The notes beneath the pieces are model-generated. The model saw only the letters and a list, made by a program, of their open reading frames with translations. It was not told the DNA's origin and ran no database searches. The translations under genes were made by a program, and so were the position numbers. Shown here piece after piece: positions 27,901-39,840 of a DNA stretch of 64,000 nucleotides. Origin of the DNA: Okapia johnstoni (taxonomy: Eukaryota; Chordata; Mammalia; Artiodactyla; Giraffidae); contig JAGTYA010000024.1 in NCBI GenBank assembly GCA_024291935.2, forward strand, positions 7,440,001-7,504,000, in the 5' to 3' direction. Position 1 is the first letter of the stretch. The number at the start of each line of letters is the position of its first letter.

Positions 27901-30900
27901 TGAACCAGGGGGAGGACTGGCAGGAAGAGCTTCTGGTGGGGGCGCGGGGCAGCAAAATGGGTCTTGAACAAACTCGAGGCTTCGGAAGCTACAGCCTTGG
28001 CTCAGCCACCTGGGTCAGCCCAGCCAGCACCTGGCAGGTCTCTGCCCCAATATTTGTCCTCCCACTCTCCACCCCCGGCACCCATACCCTCGTTGTGGCT
28101 GCCAAATATCCTTCAGCTTTGTGGGATGCTGTGTCTGGACAGCTCCCCACTCCCTAATATTTACTGGATGAATTGATTCAGACATATCTGCTCTTGTGGC
28201 TTCATTGCTTAACACTTTCTGATTGCATCCTCAGCCCTTCAGCCTCCTATCCTGGTGTTCTAGGCATTCGAGGCCACTTCTTCAGCCCTGACTCTGCTCA
28301 CACAGCCTCCCTTCCCAGCCCTAGACTGTGCGGCCTGGAGAGAGCTTTCCAGGCCCCTCCCCAGCGTGCCTGCGCCTTTGCTTAGGCCGTTCCCTGGCCT
28401 GGGCCGCCCTTTCCTAGCCACCATCCATCTCCCACCTGTCAGTTCCTATCTTTCACTCAGACACCGCCTCCTCCAAGAAGCGTTCCAGGATCCTTCCCAG
28501 GCGCAATTAATCTGCAGCCCTTTATGCATCTGTGACAGCTCTTCCTGGGAATGACTTCTTCACTGTGCCATCAGCTCCTTTAGGCGGGTTACTCATTTCT
28601 GGGTACTGTCCCCTCAGTGTCTCATCATGCCTGGGACATCTCAGGGGTCAGGGTTTGGTTTGTTTTTTTTTTTTCCCTTGAGTCAAAGAAGGACATGTAG
28701 ACCAGGGAGGATTGTGAGAACGGGTTAGGCATTGGGGAACAGACATGAGCTGGTTTCTCTCAACCCCACCGTTACCAGACACGCTCCCAAGGATGGAGCA
28801 AAGGAGGGGTGTGTAAATAAATCAGTTCCAACTCTCATGGCTAACTGGGCTCCTGGAGTTCTCCAAGTGCAGCCCCTCCAAGTTTATAGAGAGGAAGAGG
28901 GACTTGCCCAGCCACCCAGGCAGGAAATCACAGAAACGAAGAGCCAGAAAGGACCCTTGGGATCACCCAGGTCCATGTTCTTGCCACTTCTAAGCTTCCA
29001 TTCAATTGCATGCCCAACACAATACCTGTGGGTGACACCTGTCCTGACACAGGCATCTCCCATTGGGAAGAGAGATGGGTGTTAGGGGGACATGTATAGC
29101 CTCCTCCCAGGACAGGTAAGGAGTGTGAGGCTCTGAGAGGTGAGAGATACACACAAGGTCACACAAGCTGGGTGGGCAGCCATGGGTGTAAACCCCGCTT
29201 GGTCTCACTAGCATCCCTCTGTGTGCCCAGTAGTGGGGGGAAGCAAGGGAGGGTCCCTCAAGGGAATGACTGGCAGAACTGGAGTTTAAGGAATGCCTCT
29301 GGTCACTGGTGGGTGGATTTTGAAAAACCCTGGAACAGGGAGAGCCACACCCACCCACGCCACAGCCTACCCACCCCCAGTTGGAAGCTTCATCCCTCAT
29401 AGATGTCTGGGTCCAGCCTACCTGAGGGTATCCCCATCTGCCAGGTGTGCTCTGGGTCTCGGGTTAGTAGTATCCTCTCCACATTTAAAGGACTCCCAGG
29501 TCACACCTTGCCTGAAAACCTCAAGGATGGATCACCTTTGGGCAGCTGTAGTATGTCTCTGACCCCTTGTCTTTGGCACATTATCTCAGTGCCTAAAGAT
29601 CTTCCTCCATTCCCTGTTCAACCCCCTTATTTTGCATAGCAACTGAAGCCCAGAGAGGGCAAGGACTTGACCTAGGTCACACAGCAAATCGATATCTCAA
29701 ATTCTCATGCACTCTGCCTTCTGTTCCACTGTCGTATTTGATGTTGAGACCCCCCTTTCTGGAGGGTAGAGACTCGAAGGTGGGGCTATATTTTAGACTA
29801 CCTCTCCGCTGGTTTGCTTGAGTGAATGCACAAACGTGTACTCCATTTGCCAGGGAGATCAGCTGTCTTTGGACAACCTGGTTTATCCATGGTCTTAATT
29901 TTAAATTCTTGCTCAACTCAGTTCTCCCTTGGTGCCCCCAGTGCCAGCCCCCACTGACAGGCAGAGGCCACTGAGAGACCTGGCCCCACAGACCAGGTAA
30001 AACTGCTGGAGCATGAGGCTCTGTGGAATACAGCTCAGCAGCCCTTCATTATGAAGATACTAAAAGGTTAAGCCTCATGAACAATGGCTGGTGTCCTGGG
30101 GCGCTAGCTGCATGCTGGCATCGGGGATGCCCAGGAGGAGCTCAGAAGGCAATGGCAAGTGCCCCAGTAGCTATGGTAACAGGGTGGTCTGAGGAGGCGT
30201 CTGGAGGTGTGTAAGACCTGAGCTGGACCTTGACTCCCCCATCAGACGTAGACCGGTCACAGCTCTGTCATTCAGTCCCTATATACCATTGACCTCAGTG
30301 TGTGCTGGGCACCCTGCTCAGCAGTGAGTTGAAGAGTCAGTCCCTCCCACCAAAGCTGGGTGAGGTATGTTCCCTGAGCCCCCCAGGGGTTCTCTTGCCA
30401 TACCCCCATCTCCCTGCCTTGTGATCCCCTGGTTTGGGGGTCTACTTGGCTTCCTTCTCTGCTCTCTGAGCCCCTCCTGAGCAGGAACCAGATCTGTCTT
30501 CCTCTCTGCTTTGTCCCCAGTGCCCAGCACTGGGCTGCCTGGCCCAGCAGCATTGGTTCTGGGCCGGGGCAAGTCGCACCTAGTGAGGTCAGGGTTCTAC
30601 ACGACCACAGCACTCTGCCTTCCTGGCTCAGGAGCCTCTGGTTTTGATTCTGTCCCCATCCCCCACCCCCCACCATCCCCCAGATTCTGGCCAAGTCATG
30701 AAAGCTGGGGAGGGCGGTGGGAGGAGGAAGGTGAGACAGCGGTGGCTTAGCAGAGGGTGAGAAAGCCTCCCCGCTGCCTGGCCGCCGGCACCACGGGAAT
30801 GGTTCTGGCAGGAGCTGCCTGCTGGGCTGAGATCACCATGGAGACCTGGCTTGGAGAGGGTCACTGGCAGTGGCTAAGGGCTGGAGGGGGGCGGGGGCGA

Positions 30901-32254
30901 CAGGGATTTGTGCAGAGGCTCCCAGCCTGCCCTGGGGCCCTTAGGGGAAGCAGGGGAGGCTGGGGTTCGGTACAGTTTGCTTGTTAAGTGGTTTGGAGCT
31001 GCTCATCCTGAATCTCCTCCTCACTTGTCACCCCAATACACCATATCTGTCACCCCAACAGCCGTTCCTTAGCTTGGCAGCTGTTCTTCAACTGCAGTAA
31101 AGCTGTCTTACAGATAGATGCCCCCAGCCCTCCAGCAGAACGTGTCCCCCCCCACCCCGTTTATCACTCCCTTAACTGGAGAACTGGCACCCACCCCAAC
31201 TGCACCCCCAGTCCCCACCACCCCAGTTGTGATACAGCTGTCACCCTAACAAGCACACCTCTTACCCCTACGGCTGATTTTCCATCCTCCTCTTACCAGC
31301 AGGAGACCTGACAGCCTAACAAAGATACAGCTCCTGCCCTCCCTCTCACGCCTCTGCAAGCCACCTGGGCTGATTCACCAGGATGGGATTCTGTCCCACC
31401 TCCCAGGGGTCCACCTGGCTCCCCTGGCCCTTGAGGGGAGTCCTGGCAAGTCCAGCCTCAGGACAAAAGTCTTCCCCAGGGCTGACTGCCCAGCAGACAG
31501 CAGCCGGGGCTGAGCAGAATTTAAATGTGGCCCCATTGGAAAGGGAAGCCAAGAAAGAGGACAAGAGAGGAAAGGCTTTCAGTGGCCACTGGTTCTGCAG
31601 GGTTGTGGGGGGGAGGGTGGATGGCTCCCTGAGGAGTCTCAGAAGGTGGTTCTAGCACCACCCCCCCGTGCCTGCCCGTTAATTTCAGTGGCATGGTCAC
31701 TCACCAAGTGTAGGATACGTGAATTTTAGGGCTCTGAGAAGATGGAGCCCCAAAAGAGCCAGGCTAGTAACTAGAGGTCTTGAGAATATCATCTCTTTCC
31801 CACTGGACATCATCCTGCTCACCCCAGCAAAGCTGGGGGTCTGGATAGGAAATCAGGTCCCCAGAGCCCTGCAAACATAATTAGGACCATCCAGGGAAGT
31901 GGGTAACTTCATATCTCTAGTGTCTGATGATTGTAGGGACTGGGGGAGTTTCTGAGCTTCCGGAAGGCAGGGGCTGCAGACAACACAGATGCTATTGTCT
32001 TCTTTTTTCCTATATTCCGACAGACTTCATCATCACCTCACCTCTGTAAGGAACAGAATGGCAGTGGTAGAGAATGGGGAGAAGGTTGGATTTGGAAGAG
32101 ATTAAAGCTGCAGTTCACACCTGTGCTGTGCTAGGGCCTTGTGTTCCCATTATGTCATTCCTCAGAACAGCCTCAGTAGGAGGAATTACTAAACTTACTG
32201 TTACATTAGGAAATGGAGACTTGGAGAGCCTAGCTGGCCCAGGCCCCAGGAGGA

Positions 32255-32500
32255 TAATGACTCGTGCTAATTAGTATCACTTATGATGCATTTATGGACC
32301 AGGTGTAATCTGCCTCAAACCACTGAATCTTCCCAACAAATACACAGGATAGTTCTGTTATCCCCTTTTTACAGATGAGTAAACTGAGGCCCGCAGAGAT
32401 CCACTGACTTGCCCAAGGTCATAGAGCTATGAAATGAAGGTGCTAGCATTTGAGCTCAGCTGTGTCTGACTCAGGAGCTCAAGTTCTTAACAGGTTGCTC
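32255..32500 (-). repeat. MIR SINE
   Basis: A long MIR match in reverse: 'ttttacagatgagtaaactgaggcc', then 'cttgcccaaggtcatagagc', then 'tttgagctcagctgtgtctgactc'. Confidence 0.8.
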
Positions 32501-32783
32501 TGCCTGAAACTCCACCTTCTTATCCAGCACATCCTTTATCCCTCAGTGGTGTGGGCCTTAGGCACACACCTATTTTACCAGCAGGGAAATTGAGCTCAGA
32601 GCAGGCCAGAAGCAGGCCAGAGTTTCATGAGTGGGGCTGTTTGGCATTTTCCGGGAGGAGGAGCAAGGCAGTTCACTTCTGGGTGAACTGGGTGGGGGGT
32701 CCTGCTCTCAACCTCCCTGTTCCCAGAGCTCAGGGTCTGTCCCTGCCACTGACTTCTGCCTCTTCTCTTGTGTTTCTTTGCAG

Positions 32784-33400
32784 CTTTCAGAAAACCAACG
32801 CCAAGACCCCTCCCAGCGTCCACATCGTCCTCCTCTGCCTGCCCCTCTGCCTCCCGCTGCCCCCCCACACCCCCTGCACCCCTGTCCCCTGCCCCCACCC
32901 CTCCCTGCCCATCTCCTCCACGCAGAAGCCGAAGGTGAGCCCTTTCTGCACAAAACCAGCAATTGTAAATACTTTTTAAAAATGTACAAAACTTAAAAAA
33001 CAAAACACAGTTTTAGAAAAAGACAAAAAAAAGAGAGAGAGAGCGCGCGTGTGCAAGAGGTTGCGAGCGGGGCCTCACGGTGTCCAGAGCCCCTGCAAGT
33101 ATGCACTGAGAAATTTATCTGCAGGTCGTTTGACAAAAATGAACAATATCCTATTTATTGTATATACTGTTTTATTATAAATCGTGGATTGTATATTGCA
33201 TTCTGTAAACCTGCTGTGGTCCCGTGGTGTGCAAATTCGCATGGTGGGGGGGAGGGAGAAGAACCTCTTGCGGGAGCTTTTTTTTTTTTCTCGTTCTTAT
33301 TTTTCACTCTTTTGGGTTTTCTCTTCTGTTGTTGTTGTTTTCTGTTGGCAGGACACACCCAAAGATCCAAGTTTGTATTAAAAAGAAATGAAAAAAAGCA
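32784..33400 (+). other. AHDC1: AHDC1 terminal 3'UTR exon
   Basis: The exon starts at CTTTCAGAAAACC after a strong acceptor. The first part is C-rich. The second (from about 32960) is AT-rich 3'UTR sequence with Pumilio-type elements TGTAAATA (32964-32971) and TGTATATA (33159-33166), a near match TGTATATT (33190-33197) and a TATTTATT stretch. An ATTAAA poly(A) signal lies at 33377-33382, then a genomic A tract (about 33401-33420) that blurs the exact cleavage point. The exon end is approximate. Confidence 0.8.
33377..33382 (+). terminator. AHDC1: Poly(A) signal ATTAAA of AHDC1
   Basis: ATTAAA is the commonest variant of the AATAAA signal. It sits at the end of the AT-rich 3'UTR, about 20 nt before an A-rich tract. 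TG-rich sequence of downstream-element type (tcgtgtcttgtg) follows from about 33430. Confidence 0.7.
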
Positions 33401-36039
33401 AAAAAAAAAAAAAAAAAAAACCAACAACCTCGTGTCTTGTGAAAGGGGGTGAATGAGGGTGGACAGAATGGAAGGGGTGTGACAGCTGGGGGTCACCACC
33501 ATCCACCGGGTCCCCGGAGAACTTGAAGTACCTCCGCCACGTTCCCTCCCTCAAGAGTTCTTCCTTCTGCCTGAGATCTGTGTCACTTTTGCATCTGGGT
33601 CCCTCTCTTTACACACCAGGCCTTGGGTCTCCCCTGCCTCTGGGCTCCTCAGTCTTAGCCCCAAAGATTCCTAGGCCCTGATGCGTTCTGTCCCAGGTCC
33701 AAGGAGTCTGCCTTTTAGAGCTTCATTTTGCTTTAGGTCCTGGATCTCCCCTGATTCTGAGACCCCTATTCTCTCCCAAGTTCTAGGTTTCCTCTCCCTG
33801 AGGAACCCCCATTATAAATCAGGTCTTGGATCCCGCCCTCTGCTTCTCGACCCCCTCACTCCATCCTCAGTCCTGGGTCTCTGACTCTAGCCCCTTCATT
33901 TGTCCTGTGTCCCCCCAGCCTTTGGGCCCCACAGTTATATTCCGGTTCGGGATACTTGTCTTTGAGACACTCAATCCACCCTAAGGGCAAGAATCCTTGA
34001 GGTTCACCCCCTTTTCCCACAAGGACTGGAGTCTCCCCTGTTTGTGTCCCTTGTTTACCCAAGGGCCCGGGTCTTTTTTGTCTCCAGCACCCCCCTCCCC
34101 CACATTTTTGCCCAAGCACACCTTCATCTGCCTATGCAAACTGCAGGGTTTGACTAGGCCAGTGACCCCAATATTTCTGCCTTCCCCTGTCTTTCCACCC
34201 TGAACCCCAAATGCCAGGTCTGGATTACCTCCCAGCTTCTGTAAACTTTGGAAAAAGAAAACTCCTAATCCTGAGCCTATTTCTGGTAGACCTGGCAGGG
34301 CAAACTGTATCCCACCTCCTGACCTTGACAAGCTCTTGGCTGCCCTTGACCAAATAATGCCCACATTGGGCTGCCTGGTCCTGAGCAAGGAGCTTTTCCC
34401 ATAGCCCCAGTTTATGTTAAAGCTCGGCTCTGTGTCCCTCCCTGCTGAGGCTCAAGGTGACCCCCAACGGACAGCTCCATACCACCTGCCCTCCTCCCCA
34501 CCCAACCAGCATGGCCCAGGCATTGGGAGAGTCAGAGGAACCCTCGATCTGAGATAAGAAGATAAACCCCCAACTTCTGGGCATCCCTGTCTGAAAGAAG
34601 ACGCTGGAGGGTTCAGACAGGGGCAAGTAACAGCCCCTAAAACCTCAGTGTCTGTGCTGGATGTGAAGGTTCATTCTCCCACCATGCCCCCCTCCTTTGC
34701 AGTCCCAAGATTCACCCTCCTGCACAGTGAGGGCCCAGGCATCAGGGTGCAGTGGGGTGGGACTGGCAGGAGTGGTAAGACCTGGCAAGGATTTCCTGGA
34801 GGCCGAGACCAGGGTGCGAGGCAGAAGAACCAAGGGAGTTCCCAAAGGAGGAAAGAGCCAGGGGATGGAAGCCGCATGTGGCTAGATCCGTGTGGAGTAG
34901 ACAAATGTCTGTCTGGGGAGGAAAGAGGGCTTTCACGAAGTCACTCCAGGGCTGGGGGCGGGGCGGGGGGGGGGAGGCTGGTTGGAAGGGGTGGGTGGCC
35001 TCAAAAGGACCAGCGGGGGAGGCCTTGAGATGTTTGTTTTCAGCCCCAAGAGTCAAAATGAGCAGGGGAGACCTAGGGAGGCTGCCCAGGTGGGGCAGGC
35101 TGGAGGTGGGTGGGGGTGCCATGGGGGAAGGGGTAATGGAGGGATTATTCGGTGGAAGGCATTGTTGGGGCTCAGCAAGAGGGGAAGAAGGACACAGAAG
35201 GGTGGTGTGCTCAGGAATTGGGGTGGGGGTGGGGAGGGGTGACCCAGGAAGGAAATGGGAGTTGAGGGAGGTAATTATAGCCCAGCAAGGGGGCTCTGTA
35301 ACTTGAAGAGGGCTCTGTAGGAGGGGTGAGGTTTCACTGAAAAGAGAGGGGCACCCAGAGAGGGATGGAACCCAGAGAAGGCCTTGTGGTTTCCGGGATG
35401 GGCGGGAGGCTCGGTAGGAGGGCGGGGGGTTGGGGGAGTAGGGGTGCTCCTTGAAAGGTGAAAAGGAGGCTCCTGGAGCTCAGGAAGGGGAGGGGTCTCA
35501 GTCTAGGGTCTGTGGCCTTGTCCGGGCTGAGGGGGGAGGGACCCGAGGTGTATTTGGAGAGCAGACTCATGGGGAGCTGCCAGGGCAAGGGCACAGCCCT
35601 TGGAATGGAAGGTTCTCTTTGGGCCCTCGGGCTTCTGAAGGAAGGGGAGCAGAGACCCTGCTCAGAAGTTTGGGCCTTCACAGCCACTGTCCCACACCTG
35701 ATCCCAGGAATACATCAAGGCAACTTGGCTCCTAGGTATTTGGATTTTGCCACTGTTTATTAAACCCCTCCCTGAGGATTTTACTCCTCAGGACAATCTT
35801 TGAGGTAGAGGAAAATACTCACCTCATCTACTGATGGGAAGACAGGTTCAGAGAAACAAAGTAACCTGTCCCAAGATCCCACAGGAGGTGGCAGAAGTAG
35901 GTTGACCCAGAGTCTGACTCTGAACCATTGCTTTTTCATAACAAAGGGAAAAAAGTCTTGCTTATCAAATTCATCCCCAAATTCATCCATTCTGTGATTA
36001 AAAATTTAAATGATAGAAGATCAAGAAATAATTACATAA

Positions 36040-36240
36040 TATTATGTACTAGTTACTGTTCTAAACTAGATCTATAAACTCATTCCATCCCCATGACAAT
36101 CCCATGAGGCTTTATTGTAGTGTTTATAATCCCCATTTTACAGACAGGAAACTCAGGTACAGAGAGGTCATTTACAAAGACATCTCAATGAGGAAATAGT
36201 GACACCAGGGTTGAAACCCAGGCAGTCTCCAATCTGCTTC
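36040..36240 (-). repeat. MIR SINE fragment
   Basis: 'ccccattttacagacaggaaactcagg' and 'gggttgaaacccaggcagtc' in MIR reverse order. Confidence 0.75.
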
Positions 36241-36642
36241 ACTATACTGTTCAAAGTGAAAACCCACACTACCCCTATTCTTGGTAATAATCCTTACATC
36301 AGCATTTTCGAGTCCATTCATCTAGATCAGTGGTTCTCACCCCAGAGAGATTTTATCTGTTGGCCTGGGTGGGGCCTGGGCATGGGGATTTTTAAAAGCT
36401 CCCCAGGTGGTTCTAATGTGCAGCCAAAGTTGAGAACCTTGAATCTAGCTATTGTGCTGAATGTTTGCATATAAGCAGCCACCTGTGTGCACACACCTAT
36501 ATTTAACGTGTTGTCCTAGGTGTGCATAAAATGCTTTCTTGTGTGTACACTAGGGTACTCGTCAAGTGTTTTTTACTGAATGACTGCTTGTAAATTACCG
36601 TGGGTTCTCTCAGTGACTGTTAGAGACACTATGTGAACACAT

Positions 36643-36745
36643 TCATTCAACCAATATTTCTTAAGCATCTACAAGATTCCAGGCACTGTCCCAGGCACCT
36701 GGGGATACAACAGTGAACAAGACAGATGGGGTTCCTGCCTTTGTG
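36643..36745 (-). repeat. L2 LINE 3'-end fragment
   Basis: 'cattcattcaaccaatatttcttaagcatctac', then 'ccaggcactgtccc', then 'ggggatacaacagtgaac' is the typical reverse L2 3' end. Confidence 0.65.
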
Positions 36746-37042
36746 TGTATGGCCTGATGGAATTGACAAATTTGGTCTTATGTCTTTCCCTGTGGGTGAC
36801 AGGGGTTGGGAATCCTTCAGGGGTTGCTAAAGGGTGAAGGGCAGGCTGGGAGAACTTAGGAAGGTGAGACTTGCTGTGTGCCTGGTGGATCTTCTGGCCC
36901 TGTGTATAGATGTGTAGAGAGAGGGAGACTGAGGGCATGTTTCTGGGTGTGAATGAGTGTGGCTGACTGTGGCATGTGTATAAAGGTGTACATGATCTGG
37001 GCCAGTGAAAATGTGGACAACAGTGTGTGTGTGAGGGGGGAG

Positions 37043-37133
37043 GTGACTGTGTGCCTGTGCCTTTGTGTATCTGTGTTTCAGTGTGTGGTTGTGTCTGCCC
37101 TCTTTGTGCCTGTGCGCCTGTGTGTTCCTTAAG

Positions 37134-37183
<50 letters not shown>

Positions 37184-37207
37184 CTGTCCATGTGTATGCC
37201 CATGGCC
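37043..37207 (+). repeat. Left arm of an inverted repeat containing a TG microsatellite
   Basis: Sequence from 'gactgtgtgcctgtgcctttg' through 'ctgccctctttgtgcctgtg', 'gttccttaagggg', a (TG)n run (37136-37181) and 'ctgtccatgtgtatg' reappears in reverse complement at 38090-38240. By eye the match outside the TG run is well above 80 percent. Confidence 0.8.
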
Positions 37208-38089
37208 CAGGGAGGGCTGAGTGCAATTGTAGGCACCAGCCAAGAATAGCACACAGATGGTAGCACATGCACACTGGAGCACTCGCGTGCATGTGCACAC
37301 GCACACACGCGCACACACACACACACAGCCAGCTGCTGCAAGGAGGAGGCTGGGTTCCAGTCCTAGGGCACAAACTCCAAGGGCCAAGAGAATTCTGCTT
37401 TGGGTGTGTGGAGGAGGCACAGCTGGGGCTGGAAACTCGAGAGTGGGAGGAAGGGAGGGAGAGAGGGAGGGGAGGCTGGGGAGCCACATCCTTGATCTCT
37501 GGTCTGTTTCAGCAGTTCCGGACTTGGTGCTCTGGGTCTCTGTGTGACTCTGGGTCTCTCTAATGTCTGAATCTTGGATCTCTGTTTCTCTCTTCTGGGT
37601 TTTGGGCTCTGAGGCTGATCACATGACTCTGGGTCACCACCTCTGCAGCCTGCTTGGCTCTCTGTGTCCCCTTCCAAGTCTCTCTGTCTCTGCCTCTGCC
37701 TCTATGTCTGCCTCTGTCTCCGTGTCCTTCCTTGTCCTTGCCAGGTGGGAGGAGGGGGCCCAGTGCTCAGGGAGCAGGTGTCGGCTCACTCAGGCAGCAG
37801 GGAGTGAAGTTGAGGGGGGCACAGAGCCAGGAGCTCCTGGACACACAGCCACACTCCAGGACACAAACTCAGGGCACTTACAGGAACACACAATGACATA
37901 CATGGAGAAGTAGGTTCTAGAGGACATACACACAGGTACACAGTTCAACACACAGCTGCGCCCCACCACACACAAGGATGCCAAACACCGAGGGTCACGT
38001 GCAAAGAAATCACACGTACACACTGACAAATATTCATCTAGGCACACCCGGATATACAGTCACAGGCACATGGCATTCTTCCAGAGGAA

Positions 38090-38240
38090 AACCCGGGGCC
38101 ATGCTCATACACATGGACATAAACACACACACACACACACCTCTTAAGGAACATACAGATGCACAGGCACAAAGAGGGCAGACACAACCACACGCTGAAA
38201 CACCGATACACAAAGGCACAGGCACACACTCAGTTACGCC
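38090..38240 (-). repeat. Right arm of the inverted repeat
   Basis: Reverse complement of 37043-37207, with a shorter CA run (about 38121-38141). Shared words in order include catacacatggaca, ttaaggaacatacag, gcacaaagagggcagacac, acacaaaggcacaggcac. The arms are separated by about 880 bp of unrelated sequence. Confidence 0.8.
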
Positions 38241-38409
38241 AGGGCAATCACACTCAGAGCCACAGACAATCAGGAGTAAGAAGGCAAATGAGCACAGACA
38301 GGCAAACACCCTCAAGGACAACCAGACACAGAGGCACAACAGGCGCGCTGAGGGACACACCCAGGCACAAGCAGATCATCCCCAGGTACACTCACCCCCC
38401 CCACCCCGG

Positions 38410-38960
38410 GGCTCACTCTGGAGCACCTGGGGACACGCCCACAGGCGGCGGGCGCGGGGACCCGGCGGCCCAGCGCACCTGGCGCCCACAGCTCGCCCCC
38501 GGGCGCCCCTAGGCGCCCCGAGTGTGCGTGCCCGCGCGAGCGTGCCCGGCCCGCGCGCAACGCCACCTGTGGGAGGAGAGGTGCGCGCTGCGCCCGGGGC
38601 GGCCTGGCCCGCGCGGCGCGGGGGGAGCTGTTGCCATGGCGCACAGAGCGCGACCGCATACTAATGGGGCGGCCACGGGCGCTGCCCCCTGCCCGGCCCG
38701 CTCCCTCCTCCCACTCCTGCCTCCCGCTCAGCCCGAGTCGCCCCGGCCCGCCCCGCGGCTAGGCCCGCGCACCCCACTCCGAGAGCCAAGACCCACTCCA
38801 ACACACCCCGCCGTCCTGGGGCCTGGGGCGGTTGGGAAGCCCGGAGATAGGGGGCCACTGCGGGACCCCCAGAGGAGGCCCAGGATGGGTGAAAGGCGGC
38901 GCGGGGCGAGGGCCTGGGGCGCTGCGGGGGCTGCCTGGCCTGGGCACGGGCACCAAACGG
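38410..38960. promoter_or_regulatory. Orphan CpG island
   Basis: About 550 bp is very rich in CpG and GC, with runs such as cgcgcgag, ccgcgcgcaacg and gcggcgcggggg and no TATA box. An imperfect X-box, GTTGCCATGGCGC, lies at 38630-38642. I recognise no coding exon or homology downstream. It may be an enhancer-type CpG island, a lncRNA promoter or a promoter of an unseen transcript. Confidence 0.65.
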
Positions 38961-39506
38961 GCATTGGCAGCTGGGAGCGCAGGTGCTGTCTTGGAAACGG
39001 GGTGGGGGAGGTGGCTGGGGGGGGTGGCTATCCTGGGAGAGGGGGGAAATAAAGGGGGAATTTAACCCTTTCGTCGCCAGAGAGTCCTCCACCCAGTCTT
39101 CGCCAGGCTTGACGGGAGGGGGAGGGGACTTGACCAATCGCTAATACGGTCTGCACCCCTCACTTTCCATCTGCTTCCAGCATCTCTCCAGTTCTGGCGG
39201 GGGGCATCAGTTACCTTCCCTCCAGTCCTGCCCTTGCCTGACAGGTGAGGAGGGGGCAACGTGGAGGAGTGTGCTGAGGACTGGGGGCCATCGGACAGCG
39301 GCACCAGAAGGGTTACACCTCCCCAGACCTTAATCCCAGTCCCAGAGCCCCCCTTGCACGCAGCCTTGACCCCCTACCCTCTCAGCCCGGCTGTTTTAAT
39401 TGGCATGGAGGGGGCGTGGCCGTATCCCGGGGTGGAGGGAACCGGCAGAGGGTTTGCAGGTAGAGGCAGTGGGAGGTGGGGGCTTAATAGAGGGGGGAGC
39501 CAGGCA

Positions 39507-39519
39507 GTTGCCTAGCAAC
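39507..39519 (+). promoter_or_regulatory. Perfect palindromic RFX X-box
   Basis: GTTGCCTAGCAAC fits GTNRCC-N-RGYAAC exactly and is a near-perfect dyad, the high-affinity form bound by RFX factors. It lies about 550 bp downstream of the CpG island. Confidence 0.55.
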
Positions 39520-39790
39520 CCCACAGCTGTCTGTTGACCTAGAAGAAGCTGCGCTGTCTTGACACAGCTGGTGTTTACATGTAACCGAGGCTCTGGCTTA
39601 CCGCTTGCTCGGAGGAAAGCTGAGGCAGTGCCCTGGTGGCAGCCTGGCCTCGGCTCCCGGCTGTGGTGGGCTCCGTGCCTGGTTCCTGCCTGCCCTCTTT
39701 ACTTCAGCTCCCACCTCAAGTCCAATGGGAGAGAGAGTGGGAGGACAGATCTCAGAGCTGGAGGCACTGGGGCTGGGGACAACTGATAGA

Positions 39791-39800
39791 CACACACATA

Positions 39801-39838
<38 letters not shown>
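39791..39838 (+). repeat. (CA)n microsatellite within CA-rich sequence
   Basis: Alternating CA over about 48 bp, extended by degenerate acaca words to about 40250. Confidence 0.9.

Positions 39839-39840
<2 letters not shown>

Larger units (their letters stand above)
22968..32783 (+). other. AHDC1: AHDC1 3'UTR intron (about 9.8 kb)
   Basis: The intron runs from the GTGAGT donor after the coding exon to a strong acceptor (tcttctcttgtgtttctttgcag) at 32783. Inside are old MIR and L2 fragments (for example about 24800-24960, 25890-25960, 27100-27230, 29630-29700 and 32255-32500). I see no ruminant-specific SINE and no credible second gene. The long frames in it are GC-rich chance frames without recognisable protein homology. 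Confidence 0.8.
33400..37040. other. Intergenic sequence downstream of AHDC1
   Basis: No gene seen. A G-rich stretch at about 34960-35460 follows the poly(A) site by 1.6-2 kb. MIR fragments lie at about 35780-35930 and 36040-36240, and an L2 fragment at about 36643-36745. Open frames here show no homology. Confidence 0.6.

Noticed and set aside
36669..37489. 220-272-residue minus-strand frames rich in His, Thr, Cys and Val
   Set aside because: They read through the TG/CA microsatellite and the inverted repeat; low-complexity artefacts.
38641..39052. Frames starting at ATGGCGCAC in the CpG island as a first coding exon
   Set aside because: The residues are alanine/arginine/proline-rich from GC composition, no known N-terminus (including WASF2) matches, and no clear donor was found.
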